Shown here in pieces: positions 14,304-21,930 of a stretch of DNA of 29,532 nucleotides; the first letter of the stretch is position 1, and every line of letters starts with the position of its first letter. The position numbers were made by a program, and so were the translations under genes. The stretch lies in NCBI GenBank assembly GCA_039922875.1, contig JBDTDV010000028.1, positions 1 to 29,532 of the forward strand, in the 5' to 3' direction. The notes beneath the pieces are model-generated. The model ran no database searches, had not been told where the DNA came from, and saw only the letters and a program-made list of their open reading frames with translations. The DNA is from JBDTDV01 sp039922875. Lineage in GTDB: Bacteria; Actinomycetota; Actinomycetes; Actinomycetales; Microbacteriaceae.

Positions 14304-15158
14304 CTAGGCCGTGCCGGGCGGAGCTGCCAGCGCGAACATGGTGATCAGCCGCGTCGCCTCCTCGGTGAGCGCGGTACGGCCTGCGGCGACGTAACGGCGC
14401 GAGTCCACCACCGCCGGGTTTTCAGCCAGGTAATCCGTGATCGCCTTGGTGAAGACTCCGTTCAGATGGGTGGAGACGTTGATTTTGGTCATACCAGCCG
14501 TGATCGCTGCCACCAGTTGATCGTCTGGCACCCCGGATGAGCCGTGCAGCACCAGCGGCACGGCTAGAGCCTGATGGATGCGTGCGATCAGTTCGAGGTC
14601 GACAGAGGCAACCCGCCGCGTCATCGCGTGCGATGAGCCCACCGCGACGGCCAAGGCATCCACTCCGGTCTCCTCGACGAAGCTGCGCGCCTCGGTCGGG
14701 TCGGTGCGGACGCCCGGCGCGTGCGCACCGTCTTTCCCGCCGATTGCGCCCAACTCGGCTTCGACGATCGCGCCTCTGGCGTGGGCGTACTCCACAATTC
14801 GTGCCGTCTCATCGACGTTGTTCGCATAGTCCAGGCCGGAGCCGTCATACATCACCGAGCCGAAGCCCAGGTCGACGGCCGCCTGGGCCAGCTGCGGATC
14901 TTCGGCGTGATCCAGGTGTACCGCGATCGGGGCGTCTGATGCCCGGGCGATGGCGAGCGTGCCGAGCGCGATCGGCGCGAGTCCGCCGTGATAGCTCACG
15001 CAGTTCTCGGAGATCTGCAGAATGATGCCGCGCTGGGCAGCCTCCGCGGCGGCGGCCAGAGCCTGCGCCGTTTCCAGGTGGATGACGTTGAATGCGCCGA
15101 TCCCGCGGCGCTCGGCGACGGCATCCCGGATCAGGTCGGCGGTTGCGGTCAACGGCAT
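14304..15158 (-). CDS. Class II fructose/tagatose-bisphosphate aldolase family protein
   Basis: The 284-residue product is a zinc-dependent class II aldolase of the FbaA/GatY/KbaY group. It shows GAFNVIHLET near the N-terminus, HLDHAED (81-87: Asp83 proton donor, His84 Zn ligand), EAELGAIGGKDG (134-144), a second Zn histidine at GSSHAM (177), and LVLHGSSGVPDD with the third. The phosphate-binding NVSTH follows. The start at ATG 15158 has AGGAG 7 nt upstream; an extension of five codons in the same frame would swallow that site. At 284 residues it is closer to GatY/KbaY than to the longer FbaA, so tagatose-bisphosphate or another ketose-bisphosphate is a possible substrate. The true substrate cannot be settled here. 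Confidence 0.9.
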   Translation of the reverse strand: MPLTATADLIRDAVAERRGIGAFNVIHLETAQALAAAAEAAQRGIILQISENCVSYHGGLAPIALGTLAIARASDAPIAVHLDHAEDPQLAQAAVDLGFGSVMYDGSGLDYANNVDETARIVEYAHARGAIVEAELGAIGGKDGAHAPGVRTDPTEARSFVEETGVDALAVAVGSSHAMTRRVASVDLELIARIHQALAVPLVLHGSSGVPDDQLVAAITAGMTKINVSTHLNGVFTKAITDYLAENPAVVDSRRYVAAGRTALTEEATRLITMFALAAPPGTA

Positions 15159-15192
15159 ACGGACTCCTGGCAATCGAAGGTGGGTTTAGGCC

Positions 15193-15215
15193 TCAGCCGC
15201 CCAGAACTCGGCTGA
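15193..15215. promoter_or_regulatory. Inverted repeat in the aldolase leader
   Basis: TCAGCCG (15193-15199) and CGGCTGA (15209-15215) are exact complements around 9 nt. The element lies 35-57 bp before the aldolase ATG. It could be an operator or an mRNA hairpin. Confidence 0.3.
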
Positions 15216-15290
15216 ACCTCGCCTGCCGGAATGATGCGAGCGGTGCCGACAGACCAGGCGGTAGCGTATCTGAGCATCGTATCCGGCTCA

Positions 15291-15309
15291 GCCGCTGGCG
15301 CGCAGCGGC
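15291..15309. promoter_or_regulatory. Strong GC hairpin upstream of glyA promoter
   Basis: GCCGCTG (15291-15297) pairs perfectly with CAGCGGC (15303-15309) around a 5-nt loop. It ends 35 bp before the glyA -10 element, in the divergent aldolase/glyA region. An operator is possible; no regulator is known. Confidence 0.3.
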
Positions 15310-15344
15310 CGTCGGTGCCAACCGGATCGGCGGCATCCGGCTGG

Positions 15345-15350
15345 TAAGCT
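15345..15350 (+). promoter_or_regulatory. glyA-folD -10 element
   Basis: TAAGCT in GGTAAGCTGA, 31 nt before the glyA start, shares its context with the icd and galT promoters. AAGGAG at 15372-15377 is the ribosome-binding site. Confidence 0.5.
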
Positions 15351-15381
15351 GACCTCGCCAAGGTGGTGTCTAAGGAGCGCT

Positions 15382-16662
15382 GTGTCAAAACTTCCCTCAA
15401 CATTCAATGAGCCGCTTTCGAGCGTGGATCCCGAAATCGCGGCGGTTCTGGAACAGGAACTCGGACGACAACGCGACTACCTCGAGATGATCGCGAGCGA
15501 GAACTTCGTCCCCCGTGCGGTATTGCAGGCTCAGGGGTCGGTGCTGACGAACAAGTATGCGGAGGGGTACCCGGGACGCCGCTACTACGGCGGATGCGAG
15601 TTCGTCGACATCGCAGAGCAGCTGGCCATCGATCGGGCCAAGGCGCTGTTCGGCGCCGCGTACGCTAACGTGCAGCCGCATTCCGGGGCGACCGCGAATG
15701 CTGCGGTCCTGTCGGCGATCGCCACGCCCGGTGACACGATCCTCGGTCTGGAACTGGCCCACGGCGGCCATTTGACCCACGGCATGCGGCTGAACTTCTC
15801 CGGCAAACTCTACCGAGCCACCTCCTACGGGGTGGACCCGAAAACGTTCCTGGTCGACATGAACGTGGTCAGGGACCGGGCGCTGGAGTACAAGCCCACC
15901 GTGATCATCGCCGGCTGGTCGGCGTATCCGCGCCAATTGGACTTCGCCGCGTTCCGGGCCATCGCCGATGAGGTCGGCGCAAAGCTCTGGGTGGACATGG
16001 CGCACTTCGCCGGCCTGGTCGCCACCGGGCTGCACCCCTCCCCAGTGCCGTACGCCGACGTGGTCAGCTCGACCGTGCACAAGACCATCGGCGGACCGCG
16101 TTCCGGTTTCATTGTCAGCCGAGACACCGAGCTGGCCAAGAAGCTCAATTCCAACGTCTTTCCCGGCCAGCAGGGCGGACCGCTGATGCACATCATCGCC
16201 GCCAAGGCCACGGCGTTCAAGCTCGCCGCCGAGCCGGAATTCAAGGATCGTCAAGAGCGCACCGTGCGCGGCGCAAAGATCCTCGCCGAGCGACTGACCG
16301 CCGAGGACTCGAGGGCCGGCGGCGTAGACGTGCTGACCGGCGGAACCGACGTGCACCTGGTGCTGGCCGATCTGCGGAACTCACCGATGGATGGGCAGCA
16401 GGGCGAGGACGTGCTGCATGAGGTGGGAATCACGGTGAACCGCAATGCCGTCCCGTTCGATCCCCGGCCGCCGATGGTGACCAGTGGACTGCGGATCGGT
16501 ACGCCGGCGCTGGCCACCCGGGGATTCGACGACGCGGAATTCACCGAGGTCGCCGACGTCATTGCCATGGCGCTCAAGCCCAATGCCGACATCCCGGCGC
16601 TGCGTGAACGGGTTCGAACACTCACCGCCGCGTTCCCCCTCTACCCCGGACTGGAGCAGTAG
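15382..16662 (+). CDS. glyA: Serine hydroxymethyltransferase
   Basis: The 426-residue product interconverts serine and glycine with tetrahydrofolate and supplies 5,10-methylene-THF in the cytoplasm. Conserved stretches include LEMIASENFVPRAVLQAQGS, TNKYAEGYPGRRYYGG, QPHSGATANAAVLSA and VDMAHFAGLVATG. The PLP-binding lysine is in STVHKTIGGPRSG (Lys234), and the C-terminal region contains VTSGLRIGTPALATRGF. The GTG start at 15382 has AAGGAG 4 nt upstream. folD starts 2 bp after its stop, forming a one-carbon operon in which SHMT makes methylene-THF and FolD oxidises it. Full length, with no anomalies seen. It is divergent from the aldolase gene. Confidence 0.97.
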   Translation: MSKLPSTFNEPLSSVDPEIAAVLEQELGRQRDYLEMIASENFVPRAVLQAQGSVLTNKYAEGYPGRRYYGGCEFVDIAEQLAIDRAKALFGAAYANVQPHSGATANAAVLSAIATPGDTILGLELAHGGHLTHGMRLNFSGKLYRATSYGVDPKTFLVDMNVVRDRALEYKPTVIIAGWSAYPRQLDFAAFRAIADEVGAKLWVDMAHFAGLVATGLHPSPVPYADVVSSTVHKTIGGPRSGFIVSRDTELAKKLNSNVFPGQQGGPLMHIIAAKATAFKLAAEPEFKDRQERTVRGAKILAERLTAEDSRAGGVDVLTGGTDVHLVLADLRNSPMDGQQGEDVLHEVGITVNRNAVPFDPRPPMVTSGLRIGTPALATRGFDDAEFTEVADVIAMALKPNADIPALRERVRTLTAAFPLYPGLEQ

Positions 16663-16664
16663 TC

Positions 16665-17555
16665 GTGGTCGCACGGACACTGGACGGCGTCGCGACCGCT
16701 GCTGCGATCAAGAACGAGCTAGCCGTCCGCGTCGCGGCGCTTGTCGCTCGTGGCATTCATCCCGGGCTTGGAACACTCTTGGTCGGAGACGATCCGGGCT
16801 CGAAGGTGTATGTGGCGGGCAAGCACCGCGATTGTGCCGAGGTCGGTATCGAGTCGGTTCGGATCGACTTGCCCGCCTCCGCTACGGCGGCCGACGTGCG
16901 GGCGGCGATCGCCGAGCTGAACCGGGCGGAGGCGGTCACCGGCTATATCGTGCAGCTGCCGCTGCCAGAGGGCGTCGACCAGAACACCATGTTGGAACTG
17001 GTCGATCCGGCCAAGGACGCCGACGGGCTGCACCCGACCAACCTTGGCCGGCTGGTGCTCGCGGCAGCCGGCCAGCTGGATTCCCCGTTGCCGTGCACCC
17101 CAGCCGGAATCGTCGAACTGCTCAAGAGGCACGACGTTCCGATCAGCGGGAAGCACGCGGTGATCATCGGGCGCGGTGTGACCGTCGGCCGTCCGCTCGG
17201 CCTCCTGCTGACTCGTAAGGGGCTGGATGCCACGGTCACCCTGACCCATTCCCGCACCGTCGACCTCGCGGCAGAAGTGCGCCGAGCCGACATCGTGGTC
17301 GCCGCGGTCGGGGTGCCGCACCTGGTCAAGGCGGACTGGATCAAGCCGGGCGCTGCGGTGCTCGACGTGGGCGTAACCCGGGTCGAGAACCCCGAGACCG
17401 GCAAATCGAAGCTGCTGGGTGATGTCGATCCTGGTGTCATCGAGGTCGCCGGGTATCTCTCGCCGAATCCTCGTGGCGTCGGGCCGATGACCCGTGCGAT
17501 GCTCTTGGCGAATGTGGTCGAGGCGGCCGAGCGCGCCGGCCGGGCAACGCAGTAG
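16665..17555 (+). CDS. folD: Bifunctional methylene-THF dehydrogenase/methenyl-THF cyclohydrolase
   Basis: The 296-residue product converts 5,10-methylene-THF via methenyl-THF to 10-formyl-THF, feeding purine synthesis and tRNA formylation. It shows VGDDPGSKVYVAGKHRDC (catalytic Tyr49 and Lys53), VQLPLPEGVDQN, the DGLHPTNLG and PCTPAGIVELL blocks, and the NADP-binding segment VIIGRGVTVGRPLG. The C-terminal PNPRGVGPMTRAMLLAN is diagnostic. The start is GTG 16665, two bases after the glyA stop, with GGAG inside the end of glyA. It is co-transcribed with glyA. The TAG stop is part of a -10-like TAGGTT for the next gene. Confidence 0.96.
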   Translation: MVARTLDGVATAAAIKNELAVRVAALVARGIHPGLGTLLVGDDPGSKVYVAGKHRDCAEVGIESVRIDLPASATAADVRAAIAELNRAEAVTGYIVQLPLPEGVDQNTMLELVDPAKDADGLHPTNLGRLVLAAAGQLDSPLPCTPAGIVELLKRHDVPISGKHAVIIGRGVTVGRPLGLLLTRKGLDATVTLTHSRTVDLAAEVRRADIVVAAVGVPHLVKADWIKPGAAVLDVGVTRVENPETGKSKLLGDVDPGVIEVAGYLSPNPRGVGPMTRAMLLANVVEAAERAGRATQ

Positions 17556-17565
17556 GTTCCCGTCG

Positions 17566-18078
17566 ATGCCCGAAGCAGAGCAAACGCACGCCGAACGGAC
17601 CGATACCCGGCCAACGCACCAGGCGGTCAGCCGGGTCGAGGCGGCGTTGCGTGAGCGCGGGGCCCTCGGCCGGCCACGGTGGCTGGATGATGCCGCAACG
17701 ACGGCAGCGCAGGCGGCTGCCGCGCTCGGGGTTGAGGTCGGTGCGATCGCGAACTCGCTGGTCTTCACGCTGGACGGTGCACCGGTGCTGGTGATGACAT
17801 CCGGGGCGCATCGAGTGGACACCGCCTGGCTGGGCGGGCAGCTGCACGGCAAGCTGGCCCGCGCCTCGGCGGAGGTCGTTCGGGAGGCGACCGGCCAGGT
17901 GATCGGCGGCGTCTCGCCGGTCGGGCATCCGCAGCAGTTGCGCACCCTGGTGGATGTCGCCCTGGCCGACTACCCAGAAATCTGGGCGGCGGCCGGCCAC
18001 GCCCACGCGGTGTTCCCGACCACATACGACGAGCTGGTCCGGATCACCGCCGGCACCCCGTGCGCGGTGGCCCGCTAG
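17566..18078 (+). CDS. YbaK/EbsC-family aminoacyl-tRNA deacylase-like protein
   Basis: The 170-residue product belongs to the YbaK/ProX superfamily, whose members clear mischarged aminoacyl-tRNAs in trans (for example Cys- or Ala-tRNAPro). Visible blocks are AAALGVEVGAIANSLVF (52-67), PVLVMTSGAHRVD, TGQVIGGVSPVGHPQQLRTLVD and a C-terminal AGHAHAVFPTTYDEL. The lysine usual in bacterial YbaK at the IxKSLxF position is Asn63 here, a variant seen in a branch of the family, so the substrate may differ. There is no Shine-Dalgarno at ATG 17566. TAGGTT (17553-17558), overlapping the folD stop, lies 7 nt upstream and may serve a second, near-leaderless promoter besides read-through from glyA-folD. It is convergent with the carbonic-anhydrase-like gene. 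Confidence 0.85.
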   Translation: MPEAEQTHAERTDTRPTHQAVSRVEAALRERGALGRPRWLDDAATTAAQAAAALGVEVGAIANSLVFTLDGAPVLVMTSGAHRVDTAWLGGQLHGKLARASAEVVREATGQVIGGVSPVGHPQQLRTLVDVALADYPEIWAAAGHAHAVFPTTYDELVRITAGTPCAVAR

Positions 18079-18087
18079 TCCGGTTGC

Positions 18088-18624
18088 TCAGCGGTCGGCG
18101 GACTCGTGCAGGGCGGCGAGCTTGCGGTAGGTCGCCGCATTGGTGCGGATCCGGGCGAATTCGTCGTCGGTGATCTGGCGGCGCACGGTACCTGGCACCC
18201 CGGCGACCAGAGAGCGGGGTGGGATCACGGTGCCCTCGAGGATGACCGTCCCAGCCGCCACCAGCGAGCCTGATCCCACAACCGCACCGTTCAGGACCGT
18301 CGCGCTCATCCCGATCAGTACGTCGTCCTGAACCGTGCAGCCGTGCAACACGGCGCCGTGTCCCACCGAGACTCCGCTGCCGACGGTGAGCGGAAAGCCG
18401 TGGTCGACATGGCAACTCACGTTGTCCTGCAGGTTGGACCCTGGCCCGATCCGGATCGGCTCGAACTCCGCCCGGAGCACGGCGTTGTACCAGACCCCCG
18501 CCTCGGCGTCGAGACTGACCTGGCCGACCAGGGTCGCGCCGGGTGCGACCCAGGCCGACTCGGCCACACTGGGCCGGCCGGCGCCCGGAAGACTGCGAAT
18601 ACGTGCGTCGGGGTGTGCGCTCAT
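18088..18624 (-). CDS. Gamma-carbonic-anhydrase-like left-handed beta-helix protein
   Basis: The 178-residue product shows the hexapeptide-repeat pattern of a left-handed beta-helix. Probable metal ligands are His75 (CHVDHG), His89 and His94 (VGHGAVLHGC); the 5-residue spacing of the last two matches the zinc site of gamma-class carbonic anhydrases. GMSATVLNGAVVG, AAGTVILEG and AGVPGTVRR are typical of the YrdA/PaaY/CaiE group, many of which lack measurable carbonic anhydrase activity. The ATG at 18624 has TAGAGT exactly 6 nt upstream and no ribosome-binding site. It is divergent from the NCS1 permease, with no obvious functional tie. Confidence 0.9.
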   Translation of the reverse strand: MSAHPDARIRSLPGAGRPSVAESAWVAPGATLVGQVSLDAEAGVWYNAVLRAEFEPIRIGPGSNLQDNVSCHVDHGFPLTVGSGVSVGHGAVLHGCTVQDDVLIGMSATVLNGAVVGSGSLVAAGTVILEGTVIPPRSLVAGVPGTVRRQITDDEFARIRTNAATYRKLAALHESADR

Positions 18625-18630
18625 ATCACC

Positions 18631-18636
18631 ACTCTA
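18631..18636 (-). promoter_or_regulatory. -10-like hexamer for leaderless gamma-CA transcript
   Basis: On the minus strand TAGAGT is exactly 6 nt before ATG 18624. Confidence 0.55.
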
Positions 18637-18653
18637 TTGCCGCGGCGCCAGCG

Positions 18654-18659
18654 TATCGT
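18654..18659 (+). promoter_or_regulatory. -10 candidate for permease-hydrolase operon
   Basis: TATCGT lies 41 nt before the permease ATG and would start transcription near 18666. AGGAGG at 18682-18687 would then be in the leader. Confidence 0.35.
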
Positions 18660-18700
18660 GGAGACAGCCAGGTTCTGGTTCAGGAGGCGAGGCGACCCAG

Positions 18701-20194
18701 ATGAGCACGAATGCTCCGACCACCGGAGCGGTCGAGGGTCGGCCCGGCTTCGGTGTCGAACTCAACGGACTCAACTCGATCGACGAGAGCGAGCGCAAGG
18801 GTCGCCCGAGCGGCTTGTTCTGGCCGTGGTTCGCGGCCAACGTGTCGGTACTAGGGGTCAGCTATGGCTCTTTTTTGCTCGGATTCGGGATCTCGTTCTG
18901 GCAGGCGACGCTCGTGGCGGTCATCGGCATCGTCGTCTCCTTCTTGTTTTGCGGCTTCATCTCGCTGGCCGGCAAGCGCGGGTCGGCGCCGACCTTGACC
19001 CTCAGTCGCGCCGCGTTCGGGGTGTATGGAAACCGGCTCCCCTCGGCGATTGCCTGGCTGCTCACCGTTGGCTGGGAAACGGTGCTGGCCGCGCTGGCGG
19101 TGCTGGCGACGTCAACCGTCTTCACCGAGCTCGGGCTCGACGGCGGAGTTGCCACCCAGGTGATCGCCCTCATCGTGGTCGTTGTGCTCGTCGTGGGTGG
19201 CGGCGTTTTCGGCTTCGACTTGATCATGCGGATGCAGACGGCCATCACCATCGTCACCGCGGTGCTGACCGTCACCTACATCGTGCTGGTGTTCGACCAG
19301 ATCGACTGGGCGGCGGTGGCCGCGGTCCCCGCCGGGAGCATGCAGCAGGTGATCGGCGGCTTCGTGTTCATGATGACCGGATTCGGGCTGGGCTGGGTGC
19401 AGTCCGCCGCCGACTACTCCCGGTATCTGCCACGCCAGGCTTCCAGCCGCGGCGTGGTCGGCTGGACCACGATCGGTTCCTCGATCGCGCCGGTGATCCT
19501 GGTGGTCTTCGGGCTACTGCTGGCGGCGTCCTCGACGAAGCTGAGCCAGGCGATCGGCAATGACCCGATCGGTGCGCTGACCACCATCCTGCCGGTGTGG
19601 TTCCTGATTCCGTTCGCGATCGTCGCCGTGCTCGGCCTGATCGGTGGCGCGGTGCTTGACATCTATTCCTCCGGTATCGCACTGTTGAGCGCCGGGCTGA
19701 AGATTCCGCGACCGCTCGCCGCCGGAATCGATGGCGTCATCATGATCATCGGCGCTGTGTACATCGTGTTCTTCGCGGGCAGCTTCATCGGCCCGTTCCA
19801 GGGTTTCCTGATCACCCTCGGTGTGCCGATCGCGGCCTGGTGCGGGATCTTCCTGGCCGATTTGACCCTGCGCCGCGGGGATTACTCCGATCCGGATCTT
19901 TTCACGCCGAACGGCCGATACGGGCGGGTGCGCCCCCTGGCGATCGGGGCGCTGGTGGTCGGCACCGTATTGGGCTGGGGCCTGGTCACCAACGGTTTTG
20001 CGAAGTGGCTGGACTGGCAGGGCTACCTGCTGGGGCCATTGGGCCTCGGCGGCAAGAGCAGCGCCTGGGCGGGTGCCAATCTGGGGGTGCTGGTCGCGCT
20101 GGCGGTCGGGTACCTGGCCGTCATCCTCTTCGGGCGCGGCGCGGTTCGTAGGCAGGAAGCCGTGCCCGTGGTCGCCAGTCGCGAGCGGGCATGA
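18701..20194 (+). CDS. NCS1-family nucleobase (purine/cytosine) permease
   Basis: The 497-residue product has about twelve membrane helices and the NCS1/cytosine-permease pattern. A polar N-terminus (GLNSIDESERKGRPSGLFWPWFAANVSVLG) leads into helix 1. LTLSRAAFGVYGNRLPS lies between helices 2 and 3, and GLGWVQSAADYSRYLPR between helices 6 and 7. LRRGDYSDPDLF is in a late loop. The family imports cytosine, uracil, allantoin, hydantoins or thiamine precursors with H+ or Na+. The ATG at 18701 is chosen because the conserved N-terminal block follows and AGGAGG lies upstream, although its 13-nt spacing is long. Its TGA overlaps the start of the cysteine hydrolase, pointing to joint uptake and breakdown of one compound. 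The specific substrate is unknown. Confidence 0.88.
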   Translation: MSTNAPTTGAVEGRPGFGVELNGLNSIDESERKGRPSGLFWPWFAANVSVLGVSYGSFLLGFGISFWQATLVAVIGIVVSFLFCGFISLAGKRGSAPTLTLSRAAFGVYGNRLPSAIAWLLTVGWETVLAALAVLATSTVFTELGLDGGVATQVIALIVVVVLVVGGGVFGFDLIMRMQTAITIVTAVLTVTYIVLVFDQIDWAAVAAVPAGSMQQVIGGFVFMMTGFGLGWVQSAADYSRYLPRQASSRGVVGWTTIGSSIAPVILVVFGLLLAASSTKLSQAIGNDPIGALTTILPVWFLIPFAIVAVLGLIGGAVLDIYSSGIALLSAGLKIPRPLAAGIDGVIMIIGAVYIVFFAGSFIGPFQGFLITLGVPIAAWCGIFLADLTLRRGDYSDPDLFTPNGRYGRVRPLAIGALVVGTVLGWGLVTNGFAKWLDWQGYLLGPLGLGGKSSAWAGANLGVLVALAVGYLAVILFGRGAVRRQEAVPVVASRERA

Positions 20195-20763
20195 GCATGG
20201 CGGCTGATGACCCGGCCACGGATGAACCACGGTTTGTCATCGTGGATATGCAGAACATCTTCGCAGATCCGTCCAGCGCGTGGTCGGCGCCGAGATTCAG
20301 CCATGCCGTGAATGGCATCCGACGCCTGCTTCCGGCATTTGACCGGCGTGTTGTGTTCACCCGTTTCGCCGCACCCGAGCGGCCGTGGGGTTCGTGGGTT
20401 CGGTATTACCGCCAGTGGCCGTTCGCACTGGTGCCCGCAGGGGACCCGTTGTACGAGATCGTGCCGCAGCTGCCTACCGGCGATGCGCCGGTCGTGACCC
20501 GGGCCACATTCGGGAAATGGGGCCCAGAGCTTGAGGCAGCCCTCGGTAGCAGCACCGAACTGATTCTGGCCGGGGTGTCAACCGATTGCTGCGTGCTTTC
20601 GACAGCCCTCGCCGCGGCGGATGCCGGAATGCAGGTGCGCGTGGTCGCGGATGCCTGCGCTGGGGCCACCGAGGCCGACCATGAGCGTGCTCTGGACGCG
20701 ATGCGCCTCTACGCCCCACTGATCGAGATCACCACGGTCGACGAGGTGCTCGGCCAAGGCTGA
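20191..20763 (+). CDS. Isochorismatase-family cysteine hydrolase
   Basis: The 190-residue product has the cysteine hydrolase fold of nicotinamidases, isochorismatases, ureidoacrylate and carbamoyl-amide hydrolases. The presumed triad is Asp19 (VIVDMQNIF), Lys109 (ATFGKW) and Cys134 (GVSTDCCVLST). The stretch DMQN followed by a WSAP segment differs from classical nicotinamidase, so I do not assign a substrate. It overlaps the permease by ATGA and is therefore translated with it. A function in hydrolysing the imported nucleobase-type compound or its ring-opened product is the natural inference. Nicotinamide is an alternative. Full length, about 180-200 residues being normal for the family. Confidence 0.88.
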   Translation: MSMAADDPATDEPRFVIVDMQNIFADPSSAWSAPRFSHAVNGIRRLLPAFDRRVVFTRFAAPERPWGSWVRYYRQWPFALVPAGDPLYEIVPQLPTGDAPVVTRATFGKWGPELEAALGSSTELILAGVSTDCCVLSTALAAADAGMQVRVVADACAGATEADHERALDAMRLYAPLIEITTVDEVLGQG

Positions 20764-20779
20764 ACCCGGTCAGGGTTCA
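20761..20779. terminator. Bidirectional hairpin overlapping two stop codons
   Basis: TGAACCC (20761-20767) and GGGTTCA (20773-20779) are exact complements around 5 nt. The stem begins with the TGA stop of the cysteine hydrolase, and the galK stop on the other strand (20770-20772) falls in the loop. No U tract follows on either side. It probably ends both convergent transcripts. Confidence 0.5.
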
Positions 20780-21930
20780 CGCCCGGCCGACTGGGATGCA
20801 CGCACCACGAACATGTCCGGCTGCGCGTATGCATGTTCGGCGAAGGCGCCGTCGATCGCCACCTGCACCCGCGATCTCGCATCGATCGGCACCAGCGCGA
20901 TGGCCGAGCCGCCGAAGCCGCCGCCGGTCATCCGGGCTCCGAGTGCGCCGGCGTTCTGCGCGGTCTCGACGGCAAGGTCGAGCTCGGGTACCGAGATCTC
21001 GAAGTCGTCTCGCATCGAGCGGTGCGAGGCATCGAGCAGGTCACCGATTCCGGTCGGGCCCGAGGTGCGCAGCATTTCGACCGTGTCACGCACCCGCTGG
21101 TTCTCGGTGACCACGTGGCGAACCCGCCGGAAGGTCTCGGGGTCGAGTACGGTCCGGGCGCGCGCAAGATCTGCCACCCCGATTTCCCGCAGGGAGGTGA
21201 CCTCGAGGCGTCGGGCGCCGGCGGCGCAGGACGCCCGCCTGGCCGCATACTGGCCGGTTGCATGCTCGTGGCCGACGCCGGTGTCGATGATCAGCAACTC
21301 CAGGCCCGCCGCCGCGAAGCCGAGCGGCACGATCTCGGACCGCATGCTTCGGCAATCCAGGAACACGGCGGCATCCTGCCGGCCGAGCAGGGACGCCGAC
21401 TGGTCCATGATCCCGGTGGGTGCGCCAACCGCCTCGTTCTCTGCTCGCTGGCCGGCCCGCGCCAGGGACTGCCAGTCCAGGCCGAGGCGCCACACCTCGT
21501 TCAGCGCCACAGCCACCGCACACTCGATCGCGGCAGAGGAGGAGAGGCCGGCGCCGATCGGCACGCTCGAGTCGATGTAGGCGTCGAAGCCCGGCACCGC
21601 TGCTAGATCGGCACCGAGGTCGCCCAGCGCCCACGCAACCCCGAGCGGATACGCGGCCCATCCGTCCAGGTGCTCGGGTGACAGCGCGGCCAGGCCGACT
21701 TCCACAACCTCGCCCGAATACGAACTGGCAACCCGAACGGTGCGGTCGTCCCGGATTCCGAGCGCGACGACGGTGCGCCGGTTGATCGCCAATGGCAGCA
21801 CGAAGCCGCCGTTGTAGTCGGTGTGCTCCCCGATCAGGTTTACCCGGCCCGGCGCCGACCATACACCGTGCGCCGCGCGGCCGAATACCGCCTGAAACCC
21901 CGCGCGCGCGTCCTGGCGAATGTCGCTCAT
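20770..21930 (-). CDS. galK: Galactokinase
   Basis: The 386-residue product phosphorylates galactose at C1 with ATP (Leloir pathway). GHMP-kinase motifs are in order: the galactose-binding signature GRVNLIGEHTDYNGG (28-42), the ATP-binding PIGAGLSSSAA loop near residue 130, the catalytic aspartate in GIMDQSAS (about 175), and the C-terminal TGGGFGGSAIA loop (about 333). The start at ATG 21930 overlaps the galT stop by ATGA. A much longer in-frame extension exists upstream but lies inside galT and is not coding. The order galT-galK without an adjacent galE or regulator is common in actinobacteria. Intact. Confidence 0.96.
   Translation of the reverse strand: MSDIRQDARAGFQAVFGRAAHGVWSAPGRVNLIGEHTDYNGGFVLPLAINRRTVVALGIRDDRTVRVASSYSGEVVEVGLAALSPEHLDGWAAYPLGVAWALGDLGADLAAVPGFDAYIDSSVPIGAGLSSSAAIECAVAVALNEVWRLGLDWQSLARAGQRAENEAVGAPTGIMDQSASLLGRQDAAVFLDCRSMRSEIVPLGFAAAGLELLIIDTGVGHEHATGQYAARRASCAAGARRLEVTSLREIGVADLARARTVLDPETFRRVRHVVTENQRVRDTVEMLRTSGPTGIGDLLDASHRSMRDDFEISVPELDLAVETAQNAGALGARMTGGGFGGSAIALVPIDARSRVQVAIDGAFAEHAYAQPDMFVVRASQSAGREP

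Noticed and set aside
15216..15381. Glycine or THF riboswitch upstream of glyA
   Set aside because: I could not recognise the conserved cores of either class. The probable transcript leader after the TAAGCT element is only about 25 nt.
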